64,000 bases of DNA from Amycolatopsis sp. GM8 (GTDB taxonomy: Bacteria; Actinomycetota; Actinomycetes; Mycobacteriales; Pseudonocardiaceae): contig NZ_JAJKFK010000005.1 of NCBI RefSeq assembly GCF_021653975.1, positions 495,696-559,695 of the forward strand. The letters run 5' to 3'. The number at the start of each line of letters is the position of its first letter. The stretch's first letter is position 1. A model generated the notes under the pieces. It did not search any database, was not told the origin of the DNA, and saw nothing but the letters and a program-made list of their open reading frames with translations. A program made the translations under genes and the position numbers. Shown in pieces: positions 44,060 to 53,370 of the stretch.

Positions 44060-45255
44060 GCCACGGCAACTCCGCACCCGAGGCCGGGATGATCCGCCGC
44101 ACCGCGCTGGCCGCCGGCCTGCAGGCGGCGCTCGCGGTCGCGGTCACCGTCGGGGTGTTGTGCGGGGTCACGATCCTGGTGCTGCTGCGCAGCCAGCAAG
44201 CTGACCAGAACACGCTGCTGACCACCACCGTGCAGCGGACCGACGACGTCACCGACCCGCCGGCCGGGGTCTGGCTGGCCATCGAACGTGGTGGGCACCT
44301 CGACGTCGGCCCCGGTATGCCGCCCGAGGCCCTCGACCGTGGCGCGCTCGCCGCCACCCGGGCCGACGGCGCCACCCGCACGTCCGACATTTCCGTGCGG
44401 CACGGCCAGTACCGGACGCTCACCGAGCGGCGCGGTGACGAGGTCGTGCAGGCTGTGCTCGACCTGCACCCGGCTCATGTCGAGCGCGGGCGGCTGTTGA
44501 AGGCACTGCTGGTCACCGGCGCGGCGGGTCTCGTCCTGGCCGCCGCCGCGGGAACCTGGTCCGGCCGGCGCGCCATCGTGCCCCTCGCCCGCGCGCTGTC
44601 CCTGCAACGCCGGTTCGTCGCCGATGCCGGGCATGAGCTGCGCACCCCGCTCACCCTGATCAGCACGCGCGCCCAGTTGCTGCAACGCCATGCCGCGAAG
44701 ACCCCGCTCAAGTCCGAAGTGGACGACCTCGTTACCGACGCCCGCCAGCTGACCGAAATCCTCGAAGATCTCTTGCTGGCTGCCGATCCCGGCCAGGACT
44801 CCCCGCGCAAGCGGATCGACCTGACGAGCGTCGTGCGTGATGCCGTGTCCGCCGCACAGCCCGCCGCCGACGAGGCAGGCGTCCGGCTCGACCTCGCTCT
44901 CGGCGATTCGGTTGTCGTCAACGGCACCGAAGTAGCCCTACGCCGCGCGGTGGCTGCCTTGCTCGACAACGGAATCCGCCACGCCGCCCACGCCCTGACA
45001 GTCGCCGTAGTCACCTCGGCCAAGCACGTCACAGTCACCGTGTCCGACGACGGTCCGGGCATCGACCCCGCGGTGATGCCCACCATGTTCGCCCGCTTCG
45101 CCTCAGGCCCACCCTCCCCCGGCGACCGCCGCCGCTACGGCCTGGGCCTAGCCCTGGTCAGTGAAATCGCCGCCCGCCACAACGGCACGGTCTCCGCCCA
45201 CAACTCCCCCACCAGCGGCGCGATCCTGCGCCTCACCCTCCCCCGCGCGGCGTGA
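44056..45255 (+). CDS. Sensor histidine kinase
   Basis: 399 residues from GTG 44056 (GTGA overlap). Two membrane helices (about 18-44 and 150-166) bracket an extracytoplasmic sensor of about 105 residues. Kinase core: phospho-acceptor His193 in DAGHELRTPL, N box LRRAVAALLDNGIRHA, G1 SDDGPGID, G2 GLGLALV. No HAMP domain is clear. Likely senses an envelope or redox signal related to the flavin module. Confidence 0.92.
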   Translation: MSHGNSAPEAGMIRRTALAAGLQAALAVAVTVGVLCGVTILVLLRSQQADQNTLLTTTVQRTDDVTDPPAGVWLAIERGGHLDVGPGMPPEALDRGALAATRADGATRTSDISVRHGQYRTLTERRGDEVVQAVLDLHPAHVERGRLLKALLVTGAAGLVLAAAAGTWSGRRAIVPLARALSLQRRFVADAGHELRTPLTLISTRAQLLQRHAAKTPLKSEVDDLVTDARQLTEILEDLLLAADPGQDSPRKRIDLTSVVRDAVSAAQPAADEAGVRLDLALGDSVVVNGTEVALRRAVAALLDNGIRHAAHALTVAVVTSAKHVTVTVSDDGPGIDPAVMPTMFARFASGPPSPGDRRRYGLGLALVSEIAARHNGTVSAHNSPTSGAILRLTLPRAA

Positions 45256-45284
45256 CCCCTCGGCCGAATGTCCACTGAGGACGA

Positions 45285-46137
45285 TCAGGGTTCTCGGCAG
45301 TCTGATGGCCCCACACAGTTCGTGCCATCGGAAAGGATTCCCGGATTGAATTCTTCGACCCCGGCGACTGGTCCGCAGTTGTGGACGAGGATGGGTGTGG
45401 AGCCTGCGAGCAGGTGTAGGTGTAGAGCTGGCTTGACGGTGAGGTCGCGCATCAGGTTCGCGGCAATGTGGTTGGCGATGTTCTCGACGGTGGCGGTAGT
45501 CCCGTCGGGGTTGGCGAGTGTGTACCGCGGTCGCGGGCCCTGGTTCGGTTCGACCGGTTTGGGGTCGGAGGACAGGACGACGTCACCGACGTGGATGTCG
45601 CCGACGGCTTTAGTGAGACCGCTGGCGAGCAGTGCGGGGGTGGCTGGGTCGAAGCGGTGGCAGCCCAGTGCGCGGACCGGGTCTTGCAGTGTTGGCGGCC
45701 GTCACCTCGACCGCGTCCGCGGTGACTGTGGTGCCGGCGCGAGCCGTGGTCCTGCGGCGGTGGAGACTTCTCGGTTGGCGACCGCGCCGATGGCCTCGAC
45801 GGTGCTGCCGCGCTCCAGCCCCGAGCGAGGGCACCGAGGATTTTGCCGCCTGCCCAGCTGAGGGCCTTGCCGGTCGGGGCGTCGAGTGGGCCGGTTGATA
45901 GCGCCGATAAGGGTGCCTTTACGTAGTTCAGCCCAGGAGAATTCGCCGGATTGGGCCGCGCCGGCAACGGCACCGACACCCATGGTGGGAATGCCGATGA
46001 CGGCTTCGCAGCCCGACGAACACCGCAGCGGACACAGCGAATCCGGTGATGGCCGATGCATGGTGTTCGACCCATTGGGTCCCAGCCGGGACGGTGTCGT
46101 GAGCCCGGGCGCGTTGTTCCCTCCAGCAGGCCAGCAC
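45285..46137 (-). pseudogene. Decayed polymorphic toxin with Hint domain
   Basis: Read on the minus strand, consecutive pieces in shifting frames match the end of an Rhs/YD-type polymorphic toxin: WVEHHASAITGFAVSAAVFVG (in two parts here), CEAVIGIPTMGVGAVAGAA with SGEFSWAELRKGTLIGAI, then a Hint domain starting CHRFDPATPALLASG and DIHVGDVVLSSDPK, and closing DLTVKPALHLHLLAG, STPILVHNC. The middle of the Hint domain is deleted, and the toxin after the cleavage site is cut to about 28 residues ending at 45285. At least two frameshifts; no intact start. The gene must have come from a longer secreted toxin. Confidence 0.8.
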
Positions 46138-46270
46138 GCAGCCGCACAGCGCGGCGGGGGCCCGTCCACCACGGCAGAGGGCAACAGCGTCAGCAGTGAC
46201 CCCATCCGGGGTGTTGCACCGTAAATTCCCGAGCGTCGGATCTGTGGCTGTGGTTAGGATCGGCGCACCT

Positions 46271-46342
46271 CATGGAGTAGATCAGCGGTAGATCGCCCGG
46301 CTCGGGACCGGGAGGGCGCGGGTTCGAGTCCCGCCTCCATGT
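46271..46342 (+). tRNA. tRNA-Pro(CGG)-like gene in the leader of the orphan gene
   Basis: A complete cloverleaf: 7-bp acceptor CATGGAG/CTCCATG with the C1-G72 pair of bacterial tRNA-Pro, D-stem GATC/GATC with a short loop AGCGGTA, anticodon stem CCCGG/CCGGG, loop CTCGGGA (anticodon CGG at 46303-46305), variable AGGGC, T-stem GCGGG/CCCGC and loop TTCGAGT. Invariant U8, A14, G18, G19, U33, T54, C56 and A58 are kept. Oddities are discriminator U (proline tRNAs normally have A), a minimal D-loop and no CCA. TAGGAT (46255-46260) is a possible -10. It ends 23 nt before the next gene's start. Confidence 0.75.
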
Positions 46343-46364
46343 CTGCCCACGTGGGGAGTCCGCT

Positions 46365-48701
46365 GTGTCCGATGAGTTCCGCATCGCTTCGCCCGATTAC
46401 GCGACCAATCGGCTCGCGCAGGCGTTGGCCGCGGCGAGCGCCGCTGGTCGCGGCGCGGATCGTGAGCGAGCCCTGCGCAAGGTGCGGCGCTGGGACGATG
46501 TCGTTCGGGGCATGGCTGACGGGACGCTGACGGTGGGTTCGCGTACCCCGGTCGCGGATACCCCGGCGTGGGTGACGCTGGAGGTCGCGCAGGGCGGTTT
46601 CGCGACCGGCCGCTATCTGGCTGAGGTGCCGCTGACGGAGGACGAGAACACGCGGGCGGCCGCACTCCCAGCGGAGGTGCCCGGGGTGAACGACCGGGAA
46701 CGGCTGAATCTGTGGTACCTCAGCGATGCGGGACAGGCTGAACTGGTGGACGCTGTCCGTGCTGGGCGCTTTCGGGTTGAGGTGCCCGAGGACGCGGCTC
46801 TTCCGGTGGTGGCTTTGTTGCTTGATCGGGGTTTCGCCGAGCAGGCGCTGGATCTGGTTGCGGAGTTGCGGCCGCTGATGCACCGGCTGCGGCTCACACC
46901 GCGGTTCGAATCGGCCGCCCGGCCGGCGCCGTCGACTGTGCGGGTCATCTCGGTGCGGGATGCCGCTGGGTCGCTGCGGGCGATATGTGTACCGCCGCAG
47001 GTTGCGACGATGCGCGCCGCGCTGACCGTGTGGGATCCGCTATACGAGCGGCTGGTCGCGATGTGGTGTCGCACCGTTGAAGGCGAGTTGCCGAGTCTGG
47101 ATGACAACGCGCAAGTCCGCGGTGGATGGCCTTGCCGACGCTGGCCCGCTGACTGGGTCCAGACCAGGGCCGACTGGCTCTTCGACTTCGCCGAAGCATG
47201 CCGCCAGCACAGGCCGGCGGGGAGGCAGAACAACCCGAGGAACAACTTCGCGAGGCTGCGTTTCGCGCTGGAAGCCTGCCCTGATGGCAGCGGCCTGCTT
47301 TCCGCACGGGAGGTCGGCTGGATTCGCCGCACAATTGCCAATACGGTCAGCCACCGCGGAGCTCCGAAGACACCGCAACGCGACTCATGGCGCGCGGCGC
47401 AAGCGGCGACGATCGCGGCACCTACCAACGCGGCGATCGCTGGTGTGCTGGCGGGTCGGTTGGATCGCTATCCGCCGGACGGAGGTCTGCCGTCGCCGGA
47501 CATCGCGGCCGCGCAGGTGTCTGAAACAGAGGCCAACGCCGAGGTTCCTGACGGCACCAGGATCCCGGCGCCATTGGTGCGCAAGGCGATGCGTTCGCTG
47601 GAGGCACCGGCGGACGAGCTCATCCGCTTGGGTGTGATCACCTCGGGCGACACGCTGGCCACAGTGCTGCCGCAACTCACCGCCCGGCTCCTGAGCTCGG
47701 CGATCGATGACCCGATTGTTTCCGGCCTCTACGAGCAGGCTTACACGGCGTTCCGCCGCCGCCGCAGCCTGCTGCTGCTCAACCTCGAACACCAGGTTCA
47801 GTTCACCGAACTGCCCTGGGTGACCGCGCTCACACCTTTCCGCTCACAGCGGCCCAGCATCGCCTCGGCCGCGCTGCACACGCTGCGGCAGACCACAATG
47901 CTGGCGCTCACCTCGTTCCCGCACGCCCTGCTGCCGAACCCCCTGGTATCCGAGTTCAAGGCGCTCGCCAAGCAAGCTGAGCTGAACCTTCCTCTCGTAG
48001 AGGAAGTCGCCGCGGACATCTTCATGGGCACTTTCACGCCCAAATGGCGCGAAGCCGCGGTGGTCGCGAGCCGGCTGCTTGCCGGCACGGTCTACGCCCG
48101 CTACTACGACTTGCCCGCGAACTGGCCCGACAAGCAGCGCACCGTGCTGCGCTGGGGCAAGAAAACCACAGCAGACTTCGCAGAGCTGTGTCACCAGCGG
48201 GCGGCAACCTCGGGTTGGTCGGTCGCGGCCAACGGGATGGTGCTGGAGCAGAGCCAGATCCTCACCACCCACAACCTGGCCGTGCTGGTCGACGGCCTGG
48301 GCCTCACCGATGCCCTGCGCGATGTCGCACCGGAGCTGTCATGGTGCGCGTTCGACTGGGCGATCCGCAGGATGATCCAGCCCAACACACACCCGCACGC
48401 CGCGCTCATCCAGGTGAAACAGGCGGCCTACGCCTGGCGGCAGGCCGTGTTCCTGCTCAGTTTCTGCGAACCCGCAACACAATCCGCACACACGGAACGG
48501 CTTGCGCAGCAGACCCACGGCACCACCCTCGAGTCCGCTGCGGACGGGCTCGCACACGTCCTCCACGGCGGGCGCTTCACCACAACCGGAACGGCCTCGC
48601 ACGGTGACGGCAAGCGCTTCGTCGGCTGGGCCCAGAACCAACACCCATTCCTGCGACTCCACGAGGATCGTTTGCCGCTGATCGGCGGTCTCGGGGACTG
48701 A
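46365..48701 (+). CDS. Large orphan protein behind the tRNA-like gene
   Basis: 778 residues from GTG 46365 (GGGGAG six bases upstream). No signal, membrane helices or catalytic motifs that I recognise; predicted mostly helical, with an N-terminal part (RALRKVRRWDDVVRGMADG, VGSRTPVADTPAWVTLEVA), an Arg-rich middle (NNPRNNFARLRFALEAC, LSAREVGWIRRTIANTV) and a long C-terminal helical part. Codon use is slightly less GC-rich at third positions than the core genes. Sharing a transcript with a tRNA and sitting among a decayed toxin and recombinase suggests an accessory, possibly defensive or tRNA-dependent function; this is inference. Confidence 0.85.
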   Translation: MSDEFRIASPDYATNRLAQALAAASAAGRGADRERALRKVRRWDDVVRGMADGTLTVGSRTPVADTPAWVTLEVAQGGFATGRYLAEVPLTEDENTRAAALPAEVPGVNDRERLNLWYLSDAGQAELVDAVRAGRFRVEVPEDAALPVVALLLDRGFAEQALDLVAELRPLMHRLRLTPRFESAARPAPSTVRVISVRDAAGSLRAICVPPQVATMRAALTVWDPLYERLVAMWCRTVEGELPSLDDNAQVRGGWPCRRWPADWVQTRADWLFDFAEACRQHRPAGRQNNPRNNFARLRFALEACPDGSGLLSAREVGWIRRTIANTVSHRGAPKTPQRDSWRAAQAATIAAPTNAAIAGVLAGRLDRYPPDGGLPSPDIAAAQVSETEANAEVPDGTRIPAPLVRKAMRSLEAPADELIRLGVITSGDTLATVLPQLTARLLSSAIDDPIVSGLYEQAYTAFRRRRSLLLLNLEHQVQFTELPWVTALTPFRSQRPSIASAALHTLRQTTMLALTSFPHALLPNPLVSEFKALAKQAELNLPLVEEVAADIFMGTFTPKWREAAVVASRLLAGTVYARYYDLPANWPDKQRTVLRWGKKTTADFAELCHQRAATSGWSVAANGMVLEQSQILTTHNLAVLVDGLGLTDALRDVAPELSWCAFDWAIRRMIQPNTHPHAALIQVKQAAYAWRQAVFLLSFCEPATQSAHTERLAQQTHGTTLESAADGLAHVLHGGRFTTTGTASHGDGKRFVGWAQNQHPFLRLHEDRLPLIGGLGD

Positions 48702-48732
48702 GCCACCAATCGCCACGATCACTTTCCACCCA

Positions 48733-49400
48733 GTGGAGTCAATAGCATGGCGTGTCCGCAAGGAAAAGTACGAACGGTTCGACATCCCCATCGCCCAGGA
48801 CGGCGGGATCGCAGACCTGCTGTCTGACGCCGCCCAGCGCGGGCGCGGCTCCACCGCACGGCTACAAGGCAAATATAATCCGCACCCCAACCAGGTTTTC
48901 AACCGCGGGGCGATGCGCTCGAAGCGAGGCAACGTCAACGACCCGGTCAAGTGGGTCTGGTCACCCAACCCCATCCACGAACCGCCGATTCCAAAGTGGA
49001 TGTAAGCCCGCCGCGCAGCACGCCGACGCTTATCGCACGTACCTGTTGCGCGGCATGGTTTCCTGCGGACGCAGGATGGCCGGCAACGTGCAGCACCCCG
49101 AGACAGTGGCCCCGACGAGGCCGTCATCCAAGGCCTACGCGCCACCTACGACGAGCTGGAAGCCCAAAGGAGAATAGCCCTCGCCACCGGAGCAGAGCTC
49201 AACGCCTCCGCCGAGGCCAACCCCGGCAAGCCCAACGACGACTCTTCGAGATGCCCCAGCCCACCGCGCACCTGACAGGCGCCACCGATGGGACCAGGAT
49301 CGAGATCCGGCTTCCAGCGGCCGACCTATCGACTATCGCCACCCAGCCAGAAAGGACCGGCCACATGACCGCCCGCAAAGCAAACGGCGCCTACCCGTAG
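48733..49400 (+). pseudogene. Serine recombinase relic
   Basis: Three frames together give the middle and C-terminus of a large serine recombinase: 48733-49005 (QVFNRGAMRSKRG, WSPNPIHEPPIPKWM), then YLLRGMVSCGRRMAGN as the zinc-ribbon start with one Cys pair lost, then LRATYDELEAQRRIALATGAEL and finally PTAHLTGATDGTRIEIRL to the stop at 49400. The catalytic N-terminal resolvase domain is absent. It marks a past integration event next to the tRNA genes. Confidence 0.7.
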
Positions 49401-49413
49401 AGTAGGCGCCGTT
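49383..49413 (-). terminator. Terminator of the tRNA-Gln/tRNA-Glu transcript
   Basis: Perfect 12-bp stem AACGGCGCCTAC / GTAGGCGCCGTT with a 7-base loop, 18 bases beyond the 3' end of tRNA-Glu, followed on the minus strand by TTTGCTTTG. It also overlaps the end of the recombinase relic. Confidence 0.8.
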
Positions 49414-49430
49414 CGTGTGCATGCTGTACG

Positions 49431-49503
49431 TACCCCCGATGGGATTCGAACCCACGCTACCGGCGTGAGAGGCCGGCGTCCTAGGCCGCTAGACGACGGG
49501 GGC
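49431..49503 (-). tRNA. tRNA-Glu (anticodon CTC)
   Basis: 73 nt cloverleaf: acceptor GCCCCCG/CGGGGGT, anticodon loop CTCTCAC (CTC), T-loop TTCGAAT, discriminator A, no CCA encoded. It lies 51 bp downstream of tRNA-Gln, near gltX which charges it. Confidence 0.95.
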
Positions 49504-49554
49504 TAGGTTTTCTTGCGGAGAAGAACTTACCAGAGTAACTTCGCCTCTTCGCAG

Positions 49555-49626
49555 CTGGGGTACCAGGACTCGAACCTAGACTAACTGAACCAGAATCAGT
49601 CGTGCTGCCGATTACACCATACCCCA
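49555..49626 (-). tRNA. tRNA-Gln (anticodon CTG)
   Basis: 72 nt: acceptor TGGGGTA/TACCCCA, anticodon stem ACTGA/TCAGT with loop TTCTGGT (CTG), T-loop TTCGAGT, discriminator G. In organisms without GlnRS it is charged by GltX and amidated. Confidence 0.95.
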
Positions 49627-49719
49627 ACGGTTTCGCTGTTCCGGTCGCGATCCGGACCAGCACCGCCGAGAAAAAATAGTAGCTCACACCCCTGCACAGC
49701 CCCGCACCGGGGCCGGGGA

Positions 49720-50499
49720 TCACCGCTGCGCCGGTACGCCGATCCGGGCGAACTCGCTGACCAGCAGCTGCGGCAGCTCGTCCAGGCCGCTGATGACGTG
49801 CACCCCCTCGGGCGCGTCGGTGCCCGATTCGTGCCGGTCCAGCCAGACACCCTCCAGGCCGGCATCCCGCGCCCCGACGGCGTCCGTCCCCAGCTTGTCC
49901 CCCACGTGCGCCGCCTCACCGGGGTCGCAGCCGAGGCGCGCGCACACCGAGTGGAACATCACGGGATCAGGCTTGGCGACCCCGATCTCACCGGCGATGG
50001 CGACATAATCGAAGAACCGGGCGAGCCCCAGGTCGGCCAGCTTCACCCGCTGATGCGCGCCTGAGGCGTTGGTCACGGCCGCCAGCAGCACACCTGCGGC
50101 TCTCAGCCAGTCCAGGCAGGGCAGCACATCGTCGAACAACCGCCACGACCGGCGCACCAGGTCCTTGCGCCGCACCTCGAACCGTCTGACATCCTCCGCG
50201 TCCACCACCACACCCAGTTCCCCCAGAAAGCACTGGGTGCGTCTGAAGTGCATCGAGGCGTAGTCGAGCTCCCCCGCCACCACCAGCGCGACATGCCGGT
50301 CGGTGATGCTCTCCCACAGCGGCCACATATCGGAACGCCCGATCAGCACGGCGAGCGCGCGCCGGCAGGCCGCGCTGAAGTCGATCAGGGTGTCATCGAT
50401 GTCAAGGCAGACGAGCCGCAGGCTCGGCGGACTCCAGGGGTCAGCCGGGGTGCCGAGAGTGATGAACGGGGCAGCGGAACGGGGGCGCGCGAAATCCAC
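49720..50499 (-). CDS. HAD-superfamily hydrolase
   Basis: 259 residues. Motif I LDIDDTLID with the nucleophilic Asp at about residue 33, motif II VTNASGAH, motif III Lys in GVAKPDPVMF, motif IV VGDKLGTDAVGARDAG. The helical cap marks it as subfamily I (phosphoglycolate-phosphatase/haloacid-like). The GTG start at 50499 has no clear ribosome site; a later start is possible but would cut close to motif I. Substrate unknown. Confidence 0.85.
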   Translation of the reverse strand: MDFARPRSAAPFITLGTPADPWSPPSLRLVCLDIDDTLIDFSAACRRALAVLIGRSDMWPLWESITDRHVALVVAGELDYASMHFRRTQCFLGELGVVVDAEDVRRFEVRRKDLVRRSWRLFDDVLPCLDWLRAAGVLLAAVTNASGAHQRVKLADLGLARFFDYVAIAGEIGVAKPDPVMFHSVCARLGCDPGEAAHVGDKLGTDAVGARDAGLEGVWLDRHESGTDAPEGVHVISGLDELPQLLVSEFARIGVPAQR

Positions 50500-50579
50500 C
50501 CAGCGAGGCTAGGGGACAGAGCGTTTTCGCGATTCGACCGACAAGGTGATTGGGCCGGTCGATTCGCGATCGTAACCCT

Positions 50580-52058
50580 CTACGCTCGGTTGTCCGGCAG
50601 TGCGCGCATCAGCCGACCGAGTGATGTCGACCGGCCAAGCAGTTCCATCGACTCGTACAGCGGCGGCGATACGGTGCGCCCGGTGACAGCCACCCGGATC
50701 GGGGCAAAAGCCTTGCGGGGCTTGAGACCCAGCCCTTCGACGAGGGCGTTCTTGAGCGCCTGCTCGATCGCGGGCGCCTCCCACGACGACAGCCCTTCGA
50801 GTGCCTCGATGGAGGCGCGCAGCACCGGCTCCGAGTCGGGTCCGAGCGCCTTCGTGGCCGCGTCCTCTTCGGGCGCGAACTTTTCCTCATCGGCGAACAG
50901 GAAGCGCACCAGCCCGGCCGCGTCGCCGAGCACGGTCACGCGCTCCTGCACGAGCGGCGCGATCGTCCGCAGCGTGGCCAGTTGCTCGTCACTCGGCCGC
51001 GCCGGGAGCACACCGGCGCTGGTCAGGTAGGGAATCACCCGCTGCACGAAGTCCTCGGCCGGCAGCGCCCGCACGTGCGTGCCGTTGATCGCCTCGGCCT
51101 TCTTCACGTCGAACCGAGCCGGGTTGGCGCTGACCTTGCCGATGTCAAAGGCCTGGACCAGTTCGTCGACGCTGAAGACGTCCCGGTCGTCGGCGATGGA
51201 CCAGCCGAGCAGCGCGAGGTAGTTGAGCAGGCCTTCGCGGATGAACCCACGGTCCCGGTAGTTGAAGAGATTCGACTGCGGGTCGCGTTTGGACAGTTTC
51301 TTGTTGCCCTCCCCCAGCACGTACGGCAGATGGCCGAACTCGGGGGTGAAGTCGGTGACACCGATCCGCCGCAACGCCTCGTACAGCGCGATCTGCCGCG
51401 GCGTCGAGGGCAGCAGGTCCTCGCCGCGCAGCACATGCGTGATCTTCATCAGCGCGTCGTCGACCGGATTGGTCAGCGTGTACAGCGGATCTCCGTTGGC
51501 ACGCACCAGAACCGGGTCGGGCACGCTGCCGGCCGGGAAGCTGATCGGGCCGCGCACGAGGTCCGTCCAGCCCAGGTCCTTGTCCGGCATGCGTAGCCGC
51601 AGTACGGGCGCGCGGCCTTCTGCACGGAACGCGTCGCGCTGCTCGTCGGTGAGCTCGCGGTCGAAGTTGTCGTAGCCCAGCTTGGGGTCCTGGCCCGCGG
51701 CCTTGCGGCGCGCCTCGACCTCGTCGTTGGTCGAGTACGCCTCGTACAGCTCACCGGCCTCGAGCAGCCGGCGCGCGATGTCGGCGTAGGTCTCACGGCG
51801 CTCGCTCTGCCGGTACGGGCCGTACGGGCCGCCGGCGTCGGGGCCTTCGTCCCAGTCGATGCCGAGCCAGCGCAACGCGTCCAGCAGCTGCTCGTAGGAC
51901 TCCTCACTGTCCCGCGCGGCGTCGGTGTCCTCGATCCGGAACACCAGCGTGCCGCCGTGGTGGCGGGCGAAGGCCCAGTTGAACAGCGCCGTGCGGATCA
52001 GCCCGACATGCGGGGTGCCGGTCGGCGAGGGCGAGAAGCGTGCGCGTACGTCAGTCAT
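50580..52058 (-). CDS. gltX: Glutamyl-tRNA synthetase
   Basis: 492 residues. Class I motifs: SPTGTPHVG (HIGH equivalent) at residues 9-17 and [10 protein letters not shown] (KMSKS equivalent) at about 252-260. It charges tRNA-Glu and, in this group, probably tRNA-Gln; both tRNA genes lie 1-2.6 kb downstream on the same strand. Separated from the HAD gene by 80 bp. Confidence 0.97.
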   Translation of the reverse strand: MTDVRARFSPSPTGTPHVGLIRTALFNWAFARHHGGTLVFRIEDTDAARDSEESYEQLLDALRWLGIDWDEGPDAGGPYGPYRQSERRETYADIARRLLEAGELYEAYSTNDEVEARRKAAGQDPKLGYDNFDRELTDEQRDAFRAEGRAPVLRLRMPDKDLGWTDLVRGPISFPAGSVPDPVLVRANGDPLYTLTNPVDDALMKITHVLRGEDLLPSTPRQIALYEALRRIGVTDFTPEFGHLPYVLGEGNKKLSKRDPQSNLFNYRDRGFIREGLLNYLALLGWSIADDRDVFSVDELVQAFDIGKVSANPARFDVKKAEAINGTHVRALPAEDFVQRVIPYLTSAGVLPARPSDEQLATLRTIAPLVQERVTVLGDAAGLVRFLFADEEKFAPEEDAATKALGPDSEPVLRASIEALEGLSSWEAPAIEQALKNALVEGLGLKPRKAFAPIRVAVTGRTVSPPLYESMELLGRSTSLGRLMRALPDNRA

Positions 52059-52146
52059 AGCCCATCCAGACTATCCGGCTTGACGACGGCATTTCCCTGG
52101 GCCATCCTGGAGTTATTCAACGGATGATGAAAATGGGGTGGGGGCG

Positions 52147-53370
52147 ATGACGGAACGCACGACCTGCCTGATCGCCGGCGGCGGGCCGGCCGGGATGGTG
52201 CTGGGGCTGCTCCTGGCGAGGGCCGGGGTCGACGTGACGGTGCTGGAGAAGCACGGCGATTTCCTGCGGGACTTCCGCGGCGACACCGTGCACCCCTCAA
52301 CCCTGACGCTGATGGACGAACTGGGGCTGGGCGAGAAGTTCGCGGCGCTGCCGCAGAGCCGGTTGAACGAGGTCTCGCTCCCCACCGAGGGCGGCGCCAC
52401 GCTCACGGTGGCCGATTTCCGCCTGCTGGACGTGCCGCATCCGTACGTCGCGATGGTCCCGCAGTGGGATCTGCTCGACCTGCTCGCGGACGCCGGGCGC
52501 GACGAGCCGAACTTCCACCTGCGGATGAACACCGAGGTCATCGGCCTGCGGTACGACAAGCGCCGGGTCGCCGGGGTGCGCTACCGGACGGCGGGCGGCG
52601 AGCTCGGGGAGATCGCCGCGGAGCTGACAGTCGGCTGCGACGGGCGCTGGTCGATCGTGCGCACGCTCGCGGGCCTGCGGCCGCACGAGTTCCCGGTGCC
52701 GATGGACACCTGGTGGTTCCGGCTGCCACGCGAAGGAGACGAGCGCGCGGCGCTCGTGCCGGGCATGCGGCGCGGCCATTTCGCGATCGTCATCCCGCGC
52801 GAGGGCTACTTCCAAATCGCCTACCTCGCCCGCAAGGGCCTGGACGCGCAGTTGCGGGCCGAGGGGCTGGACGCATTCCGCGCCCGGGTCGCCGAGGTGC
52901 TGCCGGATCTGGCCCACCAGGTCGGCAAGCTCGAGTCGATGGACGACGTCCACGTGCTCGACGTGCGGCTCAACCTGCTGCGCCGCTGGCACGCCGACGG
53001 GCTGCTCTGCATGGGCGACGCCGCGCACGCGATGTCGCCGATCGGCGGGGTCGGCATCAACCTCGCGGTACAGGACGCGGTCGCCACGGCCCGGCTGCTC
53101 GCCGGCCCGCTGCGGGACGGCCGGGTGACCCGGCGCGACCTGGCGCGCGTGCACCGGCGCCGCTGGCTGCCGACGAAGCTGGTGCAGGCGATCCAGCGCC
53201 TCATGCACCGCGTCATCGTGCGGCCGGCGATCGAAGGCCGCCGCAGCGGTCCGCCGAAGATGCTCGCCCGAGTGCTGGGCCTCATCCCCGGTGCGAAGCG
53301 GATCCCGGCCTACCTGATCGGGGTCGGGCTCCTGCCGGAACACGCCCCCGAATTCGCGCGCCGACCGTAG
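52147..53370 (+). CDS. FAD-dependent monooxygenase (PF01494 type)
   Basis: 407 residues from ATG 52147, behind GGGGTGGGGG. Rossmann turn IAGGGPAGMVLGLLLARAG with Glu at the end of strand two (VLEKHGDF), FRGDTVHPSTL, and the second FAD motif CMGDAAHAMSPIGGVGINLA. It is a group A flavin hydroxylase; substrate unknown. Its stop codon lies within the first unit of the 21-bp tandem repeat. Confidence 0.9.
   Translation: MTERTTCLIAGGGPAGMVLGLLLARAGVDVTVLEKHGDFLRDFRGDTVHPSTLTLMDELGLGEKFAALPQSRLNEVSLPTEGGATLTVADFRLLDVPHPYVAMVPQWDLLDLLADAGRDEPNFHLRMNTEVIGLRYDKRRVAGVRYRTAGGELGEIAAELTVGCDGRWSIVRTLAGLRPHEFPVPMDTWWFRLPREGDERAALVPGMRRGHFAIVIPREGYFQIAYLARKGLDAQLRAEGLDAFRARVAEVLPDLAHQVGKLESMDDVHVLDVRLNLLRRWHADGLLCMGDAAHAMSPIGGVGINLAVQDAVATARLLAGPLRDGRVTRRDLARVHRRRWLPTKLVQAIQRLMHRVIVRPAIEGRRSGPPKMLARVLGLIPGAKRIPAYLIGVGLLPEHAPEFARRP

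Noticed and set aside
45452-46147. Intact 231-residue minus-strand protein
   Set aside because: Only the stretch around 45770-45905 is toxin-like in this frame; the rest is out of frame, so it is a chance open frame across a decayed gene.
46190-46384. Minus-strand small protein reading across the tRNA-like gene
   Set aside because: The DSNPRP-type translation is the usual artefact of translating a tRNA in antisense.
49696-49719. Terminator after the HAD gene
   Set aside because: CCCCG/CGGGG pairing is short and expected by chance in GC-rich DNA, with no T-tract.
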